NCBI GenBank assembly: GCA_024640785.1
Contig: JAHEEI010000008.1
Location: 1 to 34,452 of the forward strand
Reading direction: 5' to 3'
DNA from: Pseudomonadota bacterium
Lineage (GTDB): Bacteria; Desulfobacterota; WTBG01; CAIYCZ01; CAIRTM01
DNA length: 34,452 nt
The position numbers and the translations under genes were made by a program. This document shows, in pieces, positions 1 to 9,736 of this stretch. Position 1 is the first letter of the stretch, and each line of letters begins with the position of its first letter. Below the pieces are notes generated by a model. That model was not told the origin of the DNA. It made no database searches and saw only the letters and a list, made by a program, of their open reading frames with translations.

Positions 1-350
1 TGTGCTATCCGGTCGCCCCTTTTAACAGAAAACAGTTCGTCACCCAGGTTGATTAGTATGATCTTAATCTCTCCTCTGTAGTCGGCATCAAAGGTTCCGG
101 GTGAATTCAGAAGTCCGATTCCATTTTTTATGGCCAGTCCGCTTCGTGGTCTTATCTGGGCTTCTATTCCCGGCGGCAATGCAATTGCAATGCCGGTTGG
201 GAGGAGAGCTCTTTTCCCCGGCGCGATTACAACCTCTTCTTCAACGGCGGCAAAAATATCCATGCCGGCTGAATGGGGAGTCATATGTTTTGGAAGAGGG
301 ATATCTTCACAGCCTTCCAGATTTTTTACCATGATCTCAATTTTTCTCAA
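1..350 (-). CDS. dut: dUTP diphosphatase (dUTPase), 3' end truncated by window edge
   Basis: Reverse-strand translation (absent from the ORF track because it runs off the edge): (M)[115 protein letters not shown], with dUTPase motifs AGMD, RPRSGLA and G.-D-DYRGE. Start is ATG at 332 or, with a better-placed AAGGA RBS, TTG at 350. Confidence 0.93.
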   Translation of the reverse strand, partial: MRKIEIMVKNLEGCEDIPLPKHMTPHSAGMDIFAAVEEEVVIAPGKRALLPTGIAIALPPGIEAQIRPRSGLAIKNGIGLLNSPGTFDADYRGEIKIILINLGDELFSVKRGDRIA

Positions 351-452
351 CTTACTTTTCCTTTATAAAATTGATTATTTAACAAATTTAAATACTTTCG
401 GAATCAGAAATCCTTTATACTTTTTAAACGCCAAAATCCGCTTCCCGAATTC

Positions 453-1013
453 TCACCTGTACTTTTTCATCAGTCTAAGAACCTTGACGATATAATTCTG
501 CGTCTCTTCAAAGGGAGGAACGCCGTTGCTTATTTCAACAGCGCTTTCTCCCGCATTGTATGCTGCCAGGGCAAGCTTAACATTTCCTTCATATTTTTTA
601 ATCAGATAACTCACATGGCGTATACCCCCATCAAGGTTCTGCTTTGGATCGAAGGAATCCTTAACAGAAAGATCTTTTGCTTTTTCCGGCATCAGCTGCA
701 TCAGCCCTATTGCCCCTTTTTTTGAGACAGCATAGGGATCAAAATTTGATTCTGTTTTGACCATTGCTTTTATAAATGAAGTTTCAACACCATATTTTTC
801 ACACAGCGCATTTATGATGCCGTCATATTTTCTTTCCTGTGACTGAGCTTTACTTTCTTTTCTCAATAATCTATATTTTGCACTGGTAGGCATATTGGTA
901 AAGTGAACAACACCTTTCTCATCAACATACTTATAGATATCTGCGCCCGTTTTCCCAACAATGGTAAAAAATAAGGTTATGCTGCTTAGAACAATAATGG
1001 CCGATTTTATCAT
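453..1013 (-). CDS. Lytic transglycosylase, SLT domain, with N-terminal DUF4124-like region
   Basis: 186 aa; DIYKYVDEKGVVHFTNMPT (DUF4124-like) followed by VETSFIKAMVKTESNFDPYAVSKKGAIGLMQLMP and LALAAYNAGESAV (SLT motifs). Confidence 0.9.
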   Translation of the reverse strand: MIKSAIIVLSSITLFFTIVGKTGADIYKYVDEKGVVHFTNMPTSAKYRLLRKESKAQSQERKYDGIINALCEKYGVETSFIKAMVKTESNFDPYAVSKKGAIGLMQLMPEKAKDLSVKDSFDPKQNLDGGIRHVSYLIKKYEGNVKLALAAYNAGESAVEISNGVPPFEETQNYIVKVLRLMKKYR

Positions 1014-1807
1014 CCTTTAAAGGACCCCTTTCTGATAACATTGATCATTTCATCATGGATTAAAAAATTTGAAGCAAGCACATCGCCCCTTTTAAGATTA
1101 AGCTGTTTGCCGTCAAATCCGGTTGCTCTTCCGCCTGCTTCCTGAACGATTAAAGCACCCGCAGCAATATCCCAGGGCTTCAACTTCATCTCCCAAAAAC
1201 CGTCAAAACGTCCCATGGCCACATAACAGAGGTCCAGAGCTGCAGAACCATCCCGCCTTACAGCCTGTGCTGTTTTTAAAAAGCCCACCAGAAAGGTCAA
1301 AATATCATCCGAACTTTTCCGAACATCATAAGGAAACCCGGTGCAGACCATCGCTTTGTCAAGCCTTGCTGTTGACGATGTTTTTATTCTCTCATTGTTA
1401 AGAAAAGCACCTTTGTTTCGTTCTGCTGAAAAAAGCTCCTCATGCATGGGGTCATAAACCGCGCCCCAGACAATTTTTCTATCATATTCAAGAGCTAGAG
1501 AAACACAGAAAACCGGGTACCCGTGGGCATAATTTGTGGTACCATCCAAAGGATCAAGGATCCACCTCCAGGCTGAACCCGAATCACAGCTACCGCCCTC
1601 TTCTGCAAGAATATCATAATTCGGCAGTTTTTCTTTTAGAAAACCAACGATTATATTTTCAGAAAGACGGTCCATTTCTGTAACAAGGTCTATTTCACCC
1701 TTAAACGAGATATTTTTAACCCTTCCAAAGCCCTGTTTAAGGACATCACCGCCCTTTCTTACTGCCAGGATACCTGCCTCGATTACTTTTTTATCTACTA
1801 TTTTAAT
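1010..1807 (-). CDS. Inositol monophosphatase family protein
   Basis: IMPase motifs GEIDLVTEMD, WILDPLDGTTNYAHGYP and KPWDIAAGALIVQEAGG. The first ATG is at 1675, but the conserved reading frame continues 44 codons upstream to an ATT at 1807-1805 preceded by AAAGGAG. Confidence 0.88.
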   Translation of the reverse strand: MKIVDKKVIEAGILAVRKGGDVLKQGFGRVKNISFKGEIDLVTEMDRLSENIIVGFLKEKLPNYDILAEEGGSCDSGSAWRWILDPLDGTTNYAHGYPVFCVSLALEYDRKIVWGAVYDPMHEELFSAERNKGAFLNNERIKTSSTARLDKAMVCTGFPYDVRKSSDDILTFLVGFLKTAQAVRRDGSAALDLCYVAMGRFDGFWEMKLKPWDIAAGALIVQEAGGRATGFDGKQLNLKRGDVLASNFLIHDEMINVIRKGSFKG

Positions 1808-1997
1808 GTGCTCCTTTAATTTTTTTGAAGTGAATTAGTAGTATCACAAATCCGGCAATTAATAAAGGTTTGCGATTATCAGCTTTAACCATATAAAAAA
1901 TGAACTAATGTTATATTGAATATAAATTGACTTCCAGAAGAACTTGTTTTATAAATAATTTTAATCCGTTCAATTTTTTAGAAAGGCAGGACATATT

Positions 1998-3161
1998 ATG
2001 TCAATGACAAATTATTTATTCTCCTCTGAATCAATCACAGAAGGACATCCTGACAAAATAGCCGATCGTATCTCCGATTCCGTGCTTGACGCGATAATGG
2101 CTCAGGACACAAAATGCCGGGTTGCCTGCGAAACGCTGGTAACAACAGGTATGGCATTAATAGCCGGAGAAATAACCACAGACTGCTACGTGCATCTTCC
2201 TGACATTGTAAGGTCGGCAATAAAGGATATCGGTTACTGCGACTCATCTATGGGTTTTGACTGGGAAACCTGCGCGGTCTTGAATTCTCTGGATAAGCAG
2301 TCTCCTGATATCGCCATGGGCGTTGATAGTTCAGAAGCTCATGAGCAGGGTGCGGGTGATCAGGGCCTGATGTTCGGTTTCGCCTGTAATGAGACCCCGG
2401 AACTGATGCCCATGCCGATCCACTACGCACATGGTCTGACAAAAAAACTGGCTGAGGTGAGAAAGAACGGAACACTGGGTTTTCTCCGCCCTGATGGAAA
2501 ATCCCAGGTAACTATAGAATATCAGGAGAAAAAACCGATTCGTATTGATACCGTTGTTATTGCATCACAGCACTCTCCTGAGGTTACAAATGAGACTATC
2601 CGGGAAGGGATTATTGAAGAAGTCATTAAAAAAATAATTCCTGCAGACCTGATGGACGACAAAACAAAGTTTCACATCAACGCAACCGGACGTTTTGTCG
2701 TCGGTGGACCCCAGGGAGACTGCGGACTGACCGGACGTAAAATAATAGCTGATACCTACGGCGGACAGGGCAGCCATGGCGGCGGCGCTTTTTCAGGAAA
2801 AGATCCGTCAAAGGTTGACCGATCAGCATCATATATGGCACGCTATGCAGCCAAAAACATCGTTGCTGCAGGACTGGCTACCCACTGTGAAGTCCAGCTG
2901 GCATACGCTATCGGTGTTGCACAGCCTGTTTCTGTAATGATCAACACCTATGGAACCAGCGTCATTGAACCTGACCGGATTGCTGAAATCACAAATGAAA
3001 TTTTTGATTTCAGGCCGGCAGAAATAATCAAAAAACTTGATCTGTTACGTCCTATTTATACGCCGACTTCAGCCTACGGTCATTTCGGGCGTGAAGGAGA
3101 CGGCTTTACTTGGGAGAAAACAGACATGGCTGATACTCTGAGACAAAAAGCAGGTATTTAG
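1998..3161 (+). CDS. metK: S-adenosylmethionine synthetase
   Basis: 387 aa; [79 protein letters not shown]. Confidence 0.98.
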   Translation: MSMTNYLFSSESITEGHPDKIADRISDSVLDAIMAQDTKCRVACETLVTTGMALIAGEITTDCYVHLPDIVRSAIKDIGYCDSSMGFDWETCAVLNSLDKQSPDIAMGVDSSEAHEQGAGDQGLMFGFACNETPELMPMPIHYAHGLTKKLAEVRKNGTLGFLRPDGKSQVTIEYQEKKPIRIDTVVIASQHSPEVTNETIREGIIEEVIKKIIPADLMDDKTKFHINATGRFVVGGPQGDCGLTGRKIIADTYGGQGSHGGGAFSGKDPSKVDRSASYMARYAAKNIVAAGLATHCEVQLAYAIGVAQPVSVMINTYGTSVIEPDRIAEITNEIFDFRPAEIIKKLDLLRPIYTPTSAYGHFGREGDGFTWEKTDMADTLRQKAGI

Positions 3162-3196
3162 TTCTTCTTGCAAGTTAAATTTAGTTAAGCTATTTC

Positions 3197-3232
3197 ATAA
3201 GGGACTCAAAAATTAATTTTTGAGTCCCTTAT
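3197..3232. terminator. Intrinsic terminator / 36-bp perfect palindrome after metK
   Basis: ATAAGGGACTCAAAAATTAATTTTTGAGTCCCTTAT is perfectly self-complementary and lies 35 nt after the metK stop. Confidence 0.75.
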
Positions 3233-3312
3233 TATTTAAAAACAAAACTTTCTTCGCTTTACAGGGGAATGGAAAGGCTAAAAAAACAGTTGCTTAGCTG
3301 TAGCTGAAAATC

Positions 3313-5223
3313 ATGTGCGGAATTTGCGGAAAAATCCATTTTGAAAAAACAAGAAAACCAGACCCTGATCTTTTAAGGAAGATGACTTCTGTGCTTAACC
3401 ACCGAGGGCCGGATGACAGCGGCATTTACACAGACGGCAGGGTGGGTTTGGGTCATCAACGCCTCAGTATTATTGATCTTTCCGCCGCAGGTCATCAACC
3501 CATGGCGAATGAAGACAATTCCATCCATATCATATTTAATGGTGAAATATATAATTTTGAAGAGCTGCGAAAAGATTTGGGGGGAAAGGGTCACCTATTC
3601 AAATCATACACAGACACAGAAGTCATCCTTCACCTTTATGAAGAAGAAGGAACAGCCTGTGTTAAAAACCTAAGGGGGATGTTTGCCTTTGCCATCTGGG
3701 ACAGCAACAGGGATATGCTTTTTATATCCCGTGACAGAGCTGGGAAAAAACCGCTGGTCTATACAACCGCGGATAACAGTCTGATTTTTGCTTCCGAAAT
3801 AAAATCACTGCTTCAGGATCCGGCCGTTATCCCTGAGGTAGAAAATGAAGCCTTGCATCACTTCCTTACCTACCAGTATGTGCCCGGTCCCCTGACCATC
3901 TTTAAGAATATTAAAAAACTACCGCCTGCCCACTCCCTGATATTAAAAAACGGGAATATTACCCTGGAACGCTACTGGAATCTTTCATACCAAAAAGACC
4001 CGGACTGCAAAAACATAGAAGCCTGCTGTGAAAAACTGCTACATGTTTTTACAGATGCGGTCAAAACAAGGCTCAGAAGCGATGTGCCTCTTGGCGCGTT
4101 CTTAAGCGGCGGGATCGACTCAAGTGCTACTGTCGCTGTTATGAGTAATCTCATGGACAGACCGGTTAAAACCTTTACTATCGGCTTTGAAGAATCTGAC
4201 TATAATGAACTGCCCTATGCAAAGCGTATTGCTGAAAGATATAAGACTGAGCATACGGAATTTGTGGTAAAACCGGATGCAGTTAAAATACTTCCAAAAC
4301 TTGTATGGCATTATGATGAACCCTATGCTGATCCTTCGGCAATACCCACCTATTATGTGTCAAAACTCACGCGCGAACATGTAACTGTTGCTTTAAGCGG
4401 AGACGGGGCAGACGAATCCTTTGCCGGATATGAAAGATATGCGGCAAACCAGCTGGCCGCATATTATGAAAAAATCCCTAAAACATTCCGTGAAAATATC
4501 ATAAAGAAAATTGCCAACCTTTTTCCATACCGGGAGAACCGCTGGAGCATTACCCGGCGTTTAAAAAGGTTTATAAATGGTGTTCGGGACACCAAGGAAA
4601 GAAGGTATATCCAGTGGTTCTGCTATTTTAACAACGAGATGAAAAACACCCTTTATACTGACAGCTTCAGAAACAGCGTAGCATCTTTTGATTCCATTAA
4701 CTTTACAGCAGACCTTTATTCGCAGAGCGATGCGCAGAACCTGGTAGACAAGACTCTCTTTGTGGACGTAAACTCTTATCTTCCCTATGATCTTCTTGCA
4801 AAGATGGATATTGCAAGCATGGCAAACTCCCTTGAAGCCCGGTCTCCCTTTCTGGATCACAAGGTAATGGAATTTGCAGCATCAATACCGGCAAATTTTA
4901 AGCTTCACGGCATACAGACAAAATATCTCCTGAAAAAAGCTTTTGAACCCCTGCTTCCAAAGAAGATCTTATCCCGTAAAAAAATGGGTTTTGGGGTTCC
5001 CCTTAACAGATGGTTTTGCCAGGACTTAAAGCAGCCGGCCTATGATATCCTTTTAGACAAAAAAACTTTGGAACGCGGCTATTTTAAAAGAAATGAAGTA
5101 AAAAAACTCCTTGACGAACATGTCGCCCTGAAGGAAGATAACAGTTACAGGATATGGGCACTTTTCTGGCTCGAGCTCTGGCACAGGACGTTTATTGACA
5201 AGAGAGAAACAATTGGAGTTTAA
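3313..5223 (+). CDS. asnB: Asparagine synthetase (glutamine-hydrolysing)
   Basis: 636 aa; N-terminal MCGICGKI (Cys2 glutaminase), FNGEIYNFEELR, synthetase PP-loop FLSGGIDSS, SGDGADESFAGYERY. Confidence 0.97.
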   Translation: MCGICGKIHFEKTRKPDPDLLRKMTSVLNHRGPDDSGIYTDGRVGLGHQRLSIIDLSAAGHQPMANEDNSIHIIFNGEIYNFEELRKDLGGKGHLFKSYTDTEVILHLYEEEGTACVKNLRGMFAFAIWDSNRDMLFISRDRAGKKPLVYTTADNSLIFASEIKSLLQDPAVIPEVENEALHHFLTYQYVPGPLTIFKNIKKLPPAHSLILKNGNITLERYWNLSYQKDPDCKNIEACCEKLLHVFTDAVKTRLRSDVPLGAFLSGGIDSSATVAVMSNLMDRPVKTFTIGFEESDYNELPYAKRIAERYKTEHTEFVVKPDAVKILPKLVWHYDEPYADPSAIPTYYVSKLTREHVTVALSGDGADESFAGYERYAANQLAAYYEKIPKTFRENIIKKIANLFPYRENRWSITRRLKRFINGVRDTKERRYIQWFCYFNNEMKNTLYTDSFRNSVASFDSINFTADLYSQSDAQNLVDKTLFVDVNSYLPYDLLAKMDIASMANSLEARSPFLDHKVMEFAASIPANFKLHGIQTKYLLKKAFEPLLPKKILSRKKMGFGVPLNRWFCQDLKQPAYDILLDKKTLERGYFKRNEVKKLLDEHVALKEDNSYRIWALFWLELWHRTFIDKRETIGV

Positions 5224-5301
5224 TAATTGCATCAGGTTAAAAAATTCAGGAACTTTAGGCAAATAAATAATTTTTATTAATAACAATATTTGGAGGTCAA
5301 C

Positions 5302-5952
5302 ATGAAAAAAACCATATTACTACTTTGTATGATTTTTGCTCTGGCACTCTCAGGCTGTGCGACAGACACACAGCAGAAAAAAGGAAGAGTTGTGGGTGCC
5401 GCCCTTGGAACCGTTGTTGGCGCCGGCGTGGGTTATGCCATCGGTGGCGGCAAGGGAGCAGCTATTGGGGCTGGTTCCGGTTTGTTAGTGGGAGGGCTGA
5501 CCGGCGATCGAATCGGCAAGTATATGGATAACCAGGAAGCAGAAATGCGTCAGGCTCTGGCAGAGGTCGAATCCGCAAGCATCCAGAGGGAGCAGGATAT
5601 TTTAGCAATAACTTTTAAAAGTGATTTTTCTTTTGGTTTTGATTCCGCAATCATAAAACCGGGCGCCGAAGATGAGATTGCCCGTGTCGCCGAAGTTCTG
5701 ATAAAATACCCCCAGACCAACATCAGCATTGAAGGACATACGGACAGCAAGGGCACAGAAGAATATAATATGGATCTTTCCAGGAGGCGGGCTGAAGCAG
5801 TCAAAGACTCCCTTATCAGCCGGGGCATTTCATCTTCCCGTCTTCAAACAATTGGTTTTGGCGAATCAAAACCCGTGGCAACCAATGATACGGAAGCAGG
5901 AAGACAACAAAACAGGCGGGTGAGAATAGTTATTGCGCCGATCACCGCATAG
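5302..5952 (+). CDS. OmpA-family lipoprotein with glycine-zipper segment (Pal-like C-terminus)
   Basis: Lipobox ALSGC; Gly-rich VVGAALGTVVGAGVGYAIGGGKGAAIGAGSG; OmpA C-terminal ISIEGHTDSKGTEEYNMDLSRRRAEAVKDSLISRGISSSRLQTIGFGESKPVATNDTEAGRQQNRRVRI. ATG at 5302 fits the TGGAGG RBS better than the listed TTG at 5290. Confidence 0.93.
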   Translation: MKKTILLLCMIFALALSGCATDTQQKKGRVVGAALGTVVGAGVGYAIGGGKGAAIGAGSGLLVGGLTGDRIGKYMDNQEAEMRQALAEVESASIQREQDILAITFKSDFSFGFDSAIIKPGAEDEIARVAEVLIKYPQTNISIEGHTDSKGTEEYNMDLSRRRAEAVKDSLISRGISSSRLQTIGFGESKPVATNDTEAGRQQNRRVRIVIAPITA

Positions 5953-6032
5953 CTGATAAAAGTTGATAATGCTGTACGCTTTAAGTATGCCATTACAACT
6001 TTAAGCAACTTTAAGAACGTTAGGCGCTTAAG

Positions 6033-6449
6033 GTGAAAAAGTACGAGCAAACAGATCACACTGCAGACATCGGGCTTAGGATTTTCGGAAACAGCCTGCC
6101 GGCTCTGTTTGCAAATGCAGGTTATGCCTTATTTGACACTTTGACAGATATATTAAAGGTCAGCCCTGCCACAAAACAGGTTTTCCGTTTTCAGCGAGAT
6201 TCAGCAGAAGAACTGCTGGTTGAATGGATGGGAGCCCTGCTCTACACCTTTGAAACAGAAGACCTGCTTTTTAACAGATTTAACATTATATCCATTAATA
6301 AAAACTCTCTTTCTGCGGAAGCAGAAGGAGAGTTTTTTAATTCAGCTGTCCATACCATTAAAAACAGCGTTAAGGCCGTCACCTATCACAAGCTTAAAAT
6401 AGAAGAAAAAAACGGACGATGGCAGGCGGAGGTTGTGCTTGACATATAA
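6033..6449 (+). CDS. Archease family protein (RtcB ligase cofactor)
   Basis: 138 aa; YEQTDHTADIGLRIFGNSLPALFANAGYALFDTLTD and EELLVEWMGALLYTFETEDLLF are archease-like; GTG start; directly upstream of rtcB. Confidence 0.92.
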   Translation: MKKYEQTDHTADIGLRIFGNSLPALFANAGYALFDTLTDILKVSPATKQVFRFQRDSAEELLVEWMGALLYTFETEDLLFNRFNIISINKNSLSAEAEGEFFNSAVHTIKNSVKAVTYHKLKIEEKNGRWQAEVVLDI

Positions 6450-6480
6450 TGCTTTAACCACCCAAAACAATGGGTAAAAA

Positions 6481-7932
6481 ATGTCTGACAAACCAATTTC
6501 TCTTGAAAAAATAGACGACACAAAATGGCGCATTGAAAAGTGCCGCGATATGAAAACCCACGGTATAATCTATGCCGATGAAAAAATGATTCCCTCGATA
6601 AAACAGGACGATAGTCTTTCACAGGTAACAAATGTTGCCTGTCTGCCGGGTATTGTGGGCCCGTCAATGGCCATGCCGGACATCCACTGCGGATATGGGT
6701 TCCCCATCGGCGGGGTGGCAGCTTTTGACCTGGATGAAGGCATCGTCTCTCCCGGCGGGGTTGGATACGATATCAACTGCGGGGTCAGGCTCTTTAAAAC
6801 AGCTCTTCAAAAAGAAGATATCTCGGAACACTTAAAAACCCTTGTTGACGGACTCTTCCTTAATATCCCTTCCGGTATCGGCTCAAAAAGAAAGGACCTA
6901 AAGCTCAGCAGCAAAGAGCTTGAAGAGGTCCTTGAAAACGGCGCTGCCTGGGCTGTAAAAAACGGGTTTGGCTCATACAACGATATCCTTCATATAGAGG
7001 ACCATGGAAAAATTGAAAAAGCAGACCCCTCTCTGGTTTCTGAAAAAGCCTATAAAAGAGGGCAGCCGCAGCTCGGCACCCTGGGTTCAGGTAACCATTT
7101 TGTTGAAATCGCTTTTATCGATGAAATATATGACGAAGAGACAGCTACTCAGCTGGGACTGAAGCAGGGACAGATCACCGTATCCGTCCATACCGGCTCA
7201 AGGGGACTCGGCTATCAGGTCTGTGACGACTCCATCAAAAAAATGCTGAAGGCCGCCCAAAAATATAATATCAACCTTCCGGACAGACAGCTGTGCTGCG
7301 CACCAGTCAATTCAAAAGAAGGGCAAAACTATCTTGCCGCAATGGCTTGCGCTGCAAATTATGCCTTTGCCAACCGGCAGATTATTGGACACTGGATAAG
7401 AGAAACCTTTGAGCAGGTCCTTGCAACAAATCCCCGCGACCTGAAAATGGAACTGATCTATGACGTCTGCCACAACATCGCAAAGATAGAAGAGCACCGG
7501 GTTGAAGGTAAAAAGAAAAAGGTCTGTGTCCACAGAAAAGGCGCTACCCGGGCCTTCCCCCCTGACCACTCCCAGATTCCGGATGACTACAAAAAAATCG
7601 GCCAGCCGATTTTGATCCCGGGAGACATGGGCAGATACTCACACTTGCTTATAGGCACTGAAAAAGCAATGGAAGAAACCTTCGGCAGCACCTGCCACGG
7701 GGCAGGAAGGTTAATGAGCAGAAATCAGGCCAAAAAAGCAGCCCGGGGAAGAGCCATATACCGGGAACTGGAAGACAGGGGCATTATTGTAAGTGCGGCC
7801 GGAAGATTCACCCTGGTTGAAGAAATGCCGGATGCCTACAAAGATGTGAACATGGTGGTTGATGTGGTTGCCAAAGCCGGTATCGCAAAAAAAGTCGCGC
7901 GCATGAAACCGCTGGGTGTGATTAAGGGATAA
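6481..7932 (+). CDS. rtcB: RNA-splicing ligase RtcB
   Basis: 483 aa; MPDIHCGYGFPIGGVAAFD, GGVGYDINCGVRL, LGSGNHFVEI, HTGSRGLGYQV, VHRKGATRAFPP, GDMGRYSHLLIGTEKAMEETFGSTCHGAGR. Confidence 0.98.
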   Translation: MSDKPISLEKIDDTKWRIEKCRDMKTHGIIYADEKMIPSIKQDDSLSQVTNVACLPGIVGPSMAMPDIHCGYGFPIGGVAAFDLDEGIVSPGGVGYDINCGVRLFKTALQKEDISEHLKTLVDGLFLNIPSGIGSKRKDLKLSSKELEEVLENGAAWAVKNGFGSYNDILHIEDHGKIEKADPSLVSEKAYKRGQPQLGTLGSGNHFVEIAFIDEIYDEETATQLGLKQGQITVSVHTGSRGLGYQVCDDSIKKMLKAAQKYNINLPDRQLCCAPVNSKEGQNYLAAMACAANYAFANRQIIGHWIRETFEQVLATNPRDLKMELIYDVCHNIAKIEEHRVEGKKKKVCVHRKGATRAFPPDHSQIPDDYKKIGQPILIPGDMGRYSHLLIGTEKAMEETFGSTCHGAGRLMSRNQAKKAARGRAIYRELEDRGIIVSAAGRFTLVEEMPDAYKDVNMVVDVVAKAGIAKKVARMKPLGVIKG

Positions 7933-8066
7933 ATCAGCAGCAAAAAACCCCAATTCCTTTCAAAATCCTCGTTTACCTCTCAAAAAAGAAAAGATGAGAA
8001 ACAAACAATAAATAAAATTAAACGCAGTTTTTGTTTTTAATAGTGATTTAATTATTGTTTGTTGTA

Positions 8067-8095
8067 TTGACACAGCTAATAATATAGGCTAATTT
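8067..8095 (+). promoter_or_regulatory. Possible sigma70-type promoter upstream of the SlyB-like lipoprotein gene
   Basis: TTGACA (8067-8072), 17-nt spacer, TAATTT (8090-8095). Confidence 0.4.
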
Positions 8096-8174
8096 TATAG
8101 TTCTTACAGGCCTTTAACCCTTTTTCAATCCATAACAAAACTGGAACACCCTTTTTATATTCAAAGGAGGCATT

Positions 8175-8648
8175 ATGAAAAAAAGAGGACTTGCTTTAAT
8201 GTGTATATTTATTCTGAGTATCATCACTGTTTTTACAGGCTGTACTTCAACCAGCCAGGGAAGCAAAACTTATACGAGAACTCAGGCACAGTCTGCGTTA
8301 TCTGTTTACTATGGAACCGTTCTCAACGTAGCGGATGTGAAGATTCAGACTGAAACCAAAGGTGTGGTGGGTGGAATTGCCGGGGCCGTATTGGGCGGTG
8401 TTGTCGGATCAACGATCGGTGGTGGAAGCGGCAGGACTGTTGCGACCACTGTTGGTGCCCTTGGGGGTGCTGCTGCAGGGTCTAAAATTGAAGAAAAAAC
8501 AAAGATAAAACCAGGTGTTGAGCTTGAGGTGGAACTTGACGACGGACGTATAAGAGTAATTGTTCAGGAAAAGGATGATGAGTATGCTGTTGGTGACCGC
8601 ATTCGCGTTGTTGAAGCACCAGATGGTACGCTAAGGGTTAGGCAGTAA
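8175..8648 (+). CDS. SlyB-like glycine-zipper outer-membrane lipoprotein
   Basis: 157 aa; signal with lipobox VFTGC; YYGTVLNVADVKIQ..., glycine zipper GGIAGAVLGGVVGSTIGGGSGRTVATTVGALGGAAAGSKIEE, C-terminal basic/acidic beta segment; AAAGGAGG RBS. Confidence 0.82.
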   Translation: MKKRGLALMCIFILSIITVFTGCTSTSQGSKTYTRTQAQSALSVYYGTVLNVADVKIQTETKGVVGGIAGAVLGGVVGSTIGGGSGRTVATTVGALGGAAAGSKIEEKTKIKPGVELEVELDDGRIRVIVQEKDDEYAVGDRIRVVEAPDGTLRVRQ

Positions 8649-8675
8649 ATAAAAAGGCTCAAGAAGAGAGAGGAA

Positions 8676-9434
8676 ATGAAGACAGGCGGACGGGCGCACA
8701 GTATAAAAGATGCGGAGCAGATAGCTAGGATGGGTTTTCCTTTTGCCGAAATAAGTGTCCTTGATTCTTTAAAGTTCTGTAAGGAAGAAATCGAGTCCCT
8801 CAAAAGAATAAAGGATGAGTACGGGATTTACTTTCTGGCTCATGGGCCTGAAGAGGGTAATGCCTTCGAACCGAAAGTATTAAAAAAGGAGTTCTTGCCG
8901 GAGTTAAAATCGATCATTGACTGTCTTCCCCGGCTTTCAATTAAGCTTTTTACCATTCATTTTTGGATGGACAACAGGTTTATTGATAAAGCTATTATCA
9001 AAGATAAGCTTTTGCTGATAGGAGAATTGAATTCTTATGCATTAGATAAAGGAGTGCTTCTTTGTATTGAAAACCTTAGTGAGTCCTGGTCTGACTTTTT
9101 CCCGATTTTTGAGGAAATAGACACTCTTGGAATGACGCTTGACGTTGGACATGGAGAGCTTCTTTCAAAGAAAAACAGGTCTTATGGTTTTATCGCCAAC
9201 TGTTTTGACAATATAAAACACTTACATATCCATGATAATTTAGGAGGGGACAGCCCGGAAGATGATCTGCATCTTCCTCTTGGGGAGGGGAAAATAGATT
9301 TTTCTTCAATTTTACTTGATTTGAAGGGGAAAGGGTACGATAATAATATAACCCTTGAAGTTAAGACGAATCATCTGGTGAACGGCAAAAAAATTATTGA
9401 GGAAACACTATTGAGGAAAAGTGCTGAAAAATGA
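8676..9434 (+). CDS. Sugar phosphate isomerase/epimerase-like TIM-barrel protein (xylose isomerase-like / AP endonuclease 2 fold)
   Basis: 252 aa; LLCIENLSESW, LGMTLDVGHGEL, IKHLHIHDNLGGDSPEDDLHLPLGEGKIDF, ITLEVK are typical metal-site strands of this fold. Confidence 0.8.
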   Translation: MKTGGRAHSIKDAEQIARMGFPFAEISVLDSLKFCKEEIESLKRIKDEYGIYFLAHGPEEGNAFEPKVLKKEFLPELKSIIDCLPRLSIKLFTIHFWMDNRFIDKAIIKDKLLLIGELNSYALDKGVLLCIENLSESWSDFFPIFEEIDTLGMTLDVGHGELLSKKNRSYGFIANCFDNIKHLHIHDNLGGDSPEDDLHLPLGEGKIDFSSILLDLKGKGYDNNITLEVKTNHLVNGKKIIEETLLRKSAEK

Positions 9435-9733
9435 AAGAATCCTTGGTTTTAGAACAGCTCGAAACTATCGCTGACAACCTTGCAATAAAAATATGCGGCG
9501 TAAGTATGAAAAAGGCAGCCTATAATGTTAAGGGCGGTTTGTGTAAGGTGCGGGGAGAATACAGGGTTATTTTTGATAAGAATCTTCACCTCTCCGAGAA
9601 AATCGATGTTTTTGTTGATGCTCTCCAGGAGTTTGATATAGAAAATCTTACTGTAGATCCTTATGTGAAAAAGATTATTGAAAGAGAAGGCTGGAAACAG
9701 AAAAATATGTTTTCAGAAGCTGAAAAAAATTAG
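9431..9733 (+). CDS. Conserved hypothetical protein, about 100 aa
   Basis: Overlaps the preceding stop codon by 4 nt (ATGA), consistent with translational coupling; compact charged sequence with GGLCKVRGEYRVIFDK core; no named family assigned. Confidence 0.7.
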   Translation: MKESLVLEQLETIADNLAIKICGVSMKKAAYNVKGGLCKVRGEYRVIFDKNLHLSEKIDVFVDALQEFDIENLTVDPYVKKIIEREGWKQKNMFSEAEKN

Positions 9734-9736
9734 CTA

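Noticed and set aside
101-495. Plus-strand ORFs of 77 and 121 aa at the window start
   Set aside because: They are antisense to the clear dUTPase reading frame on the minus strand.
1808-1997. SAM-responsive riboswitch upstream of metK
   Set aside because: Looked for SAM-I/SAM-II-type stems and conserved blocks; the 190-nt AT-rich leader shows none I can support. A covariance-model scan (Infernal/Rfam) would settle it.
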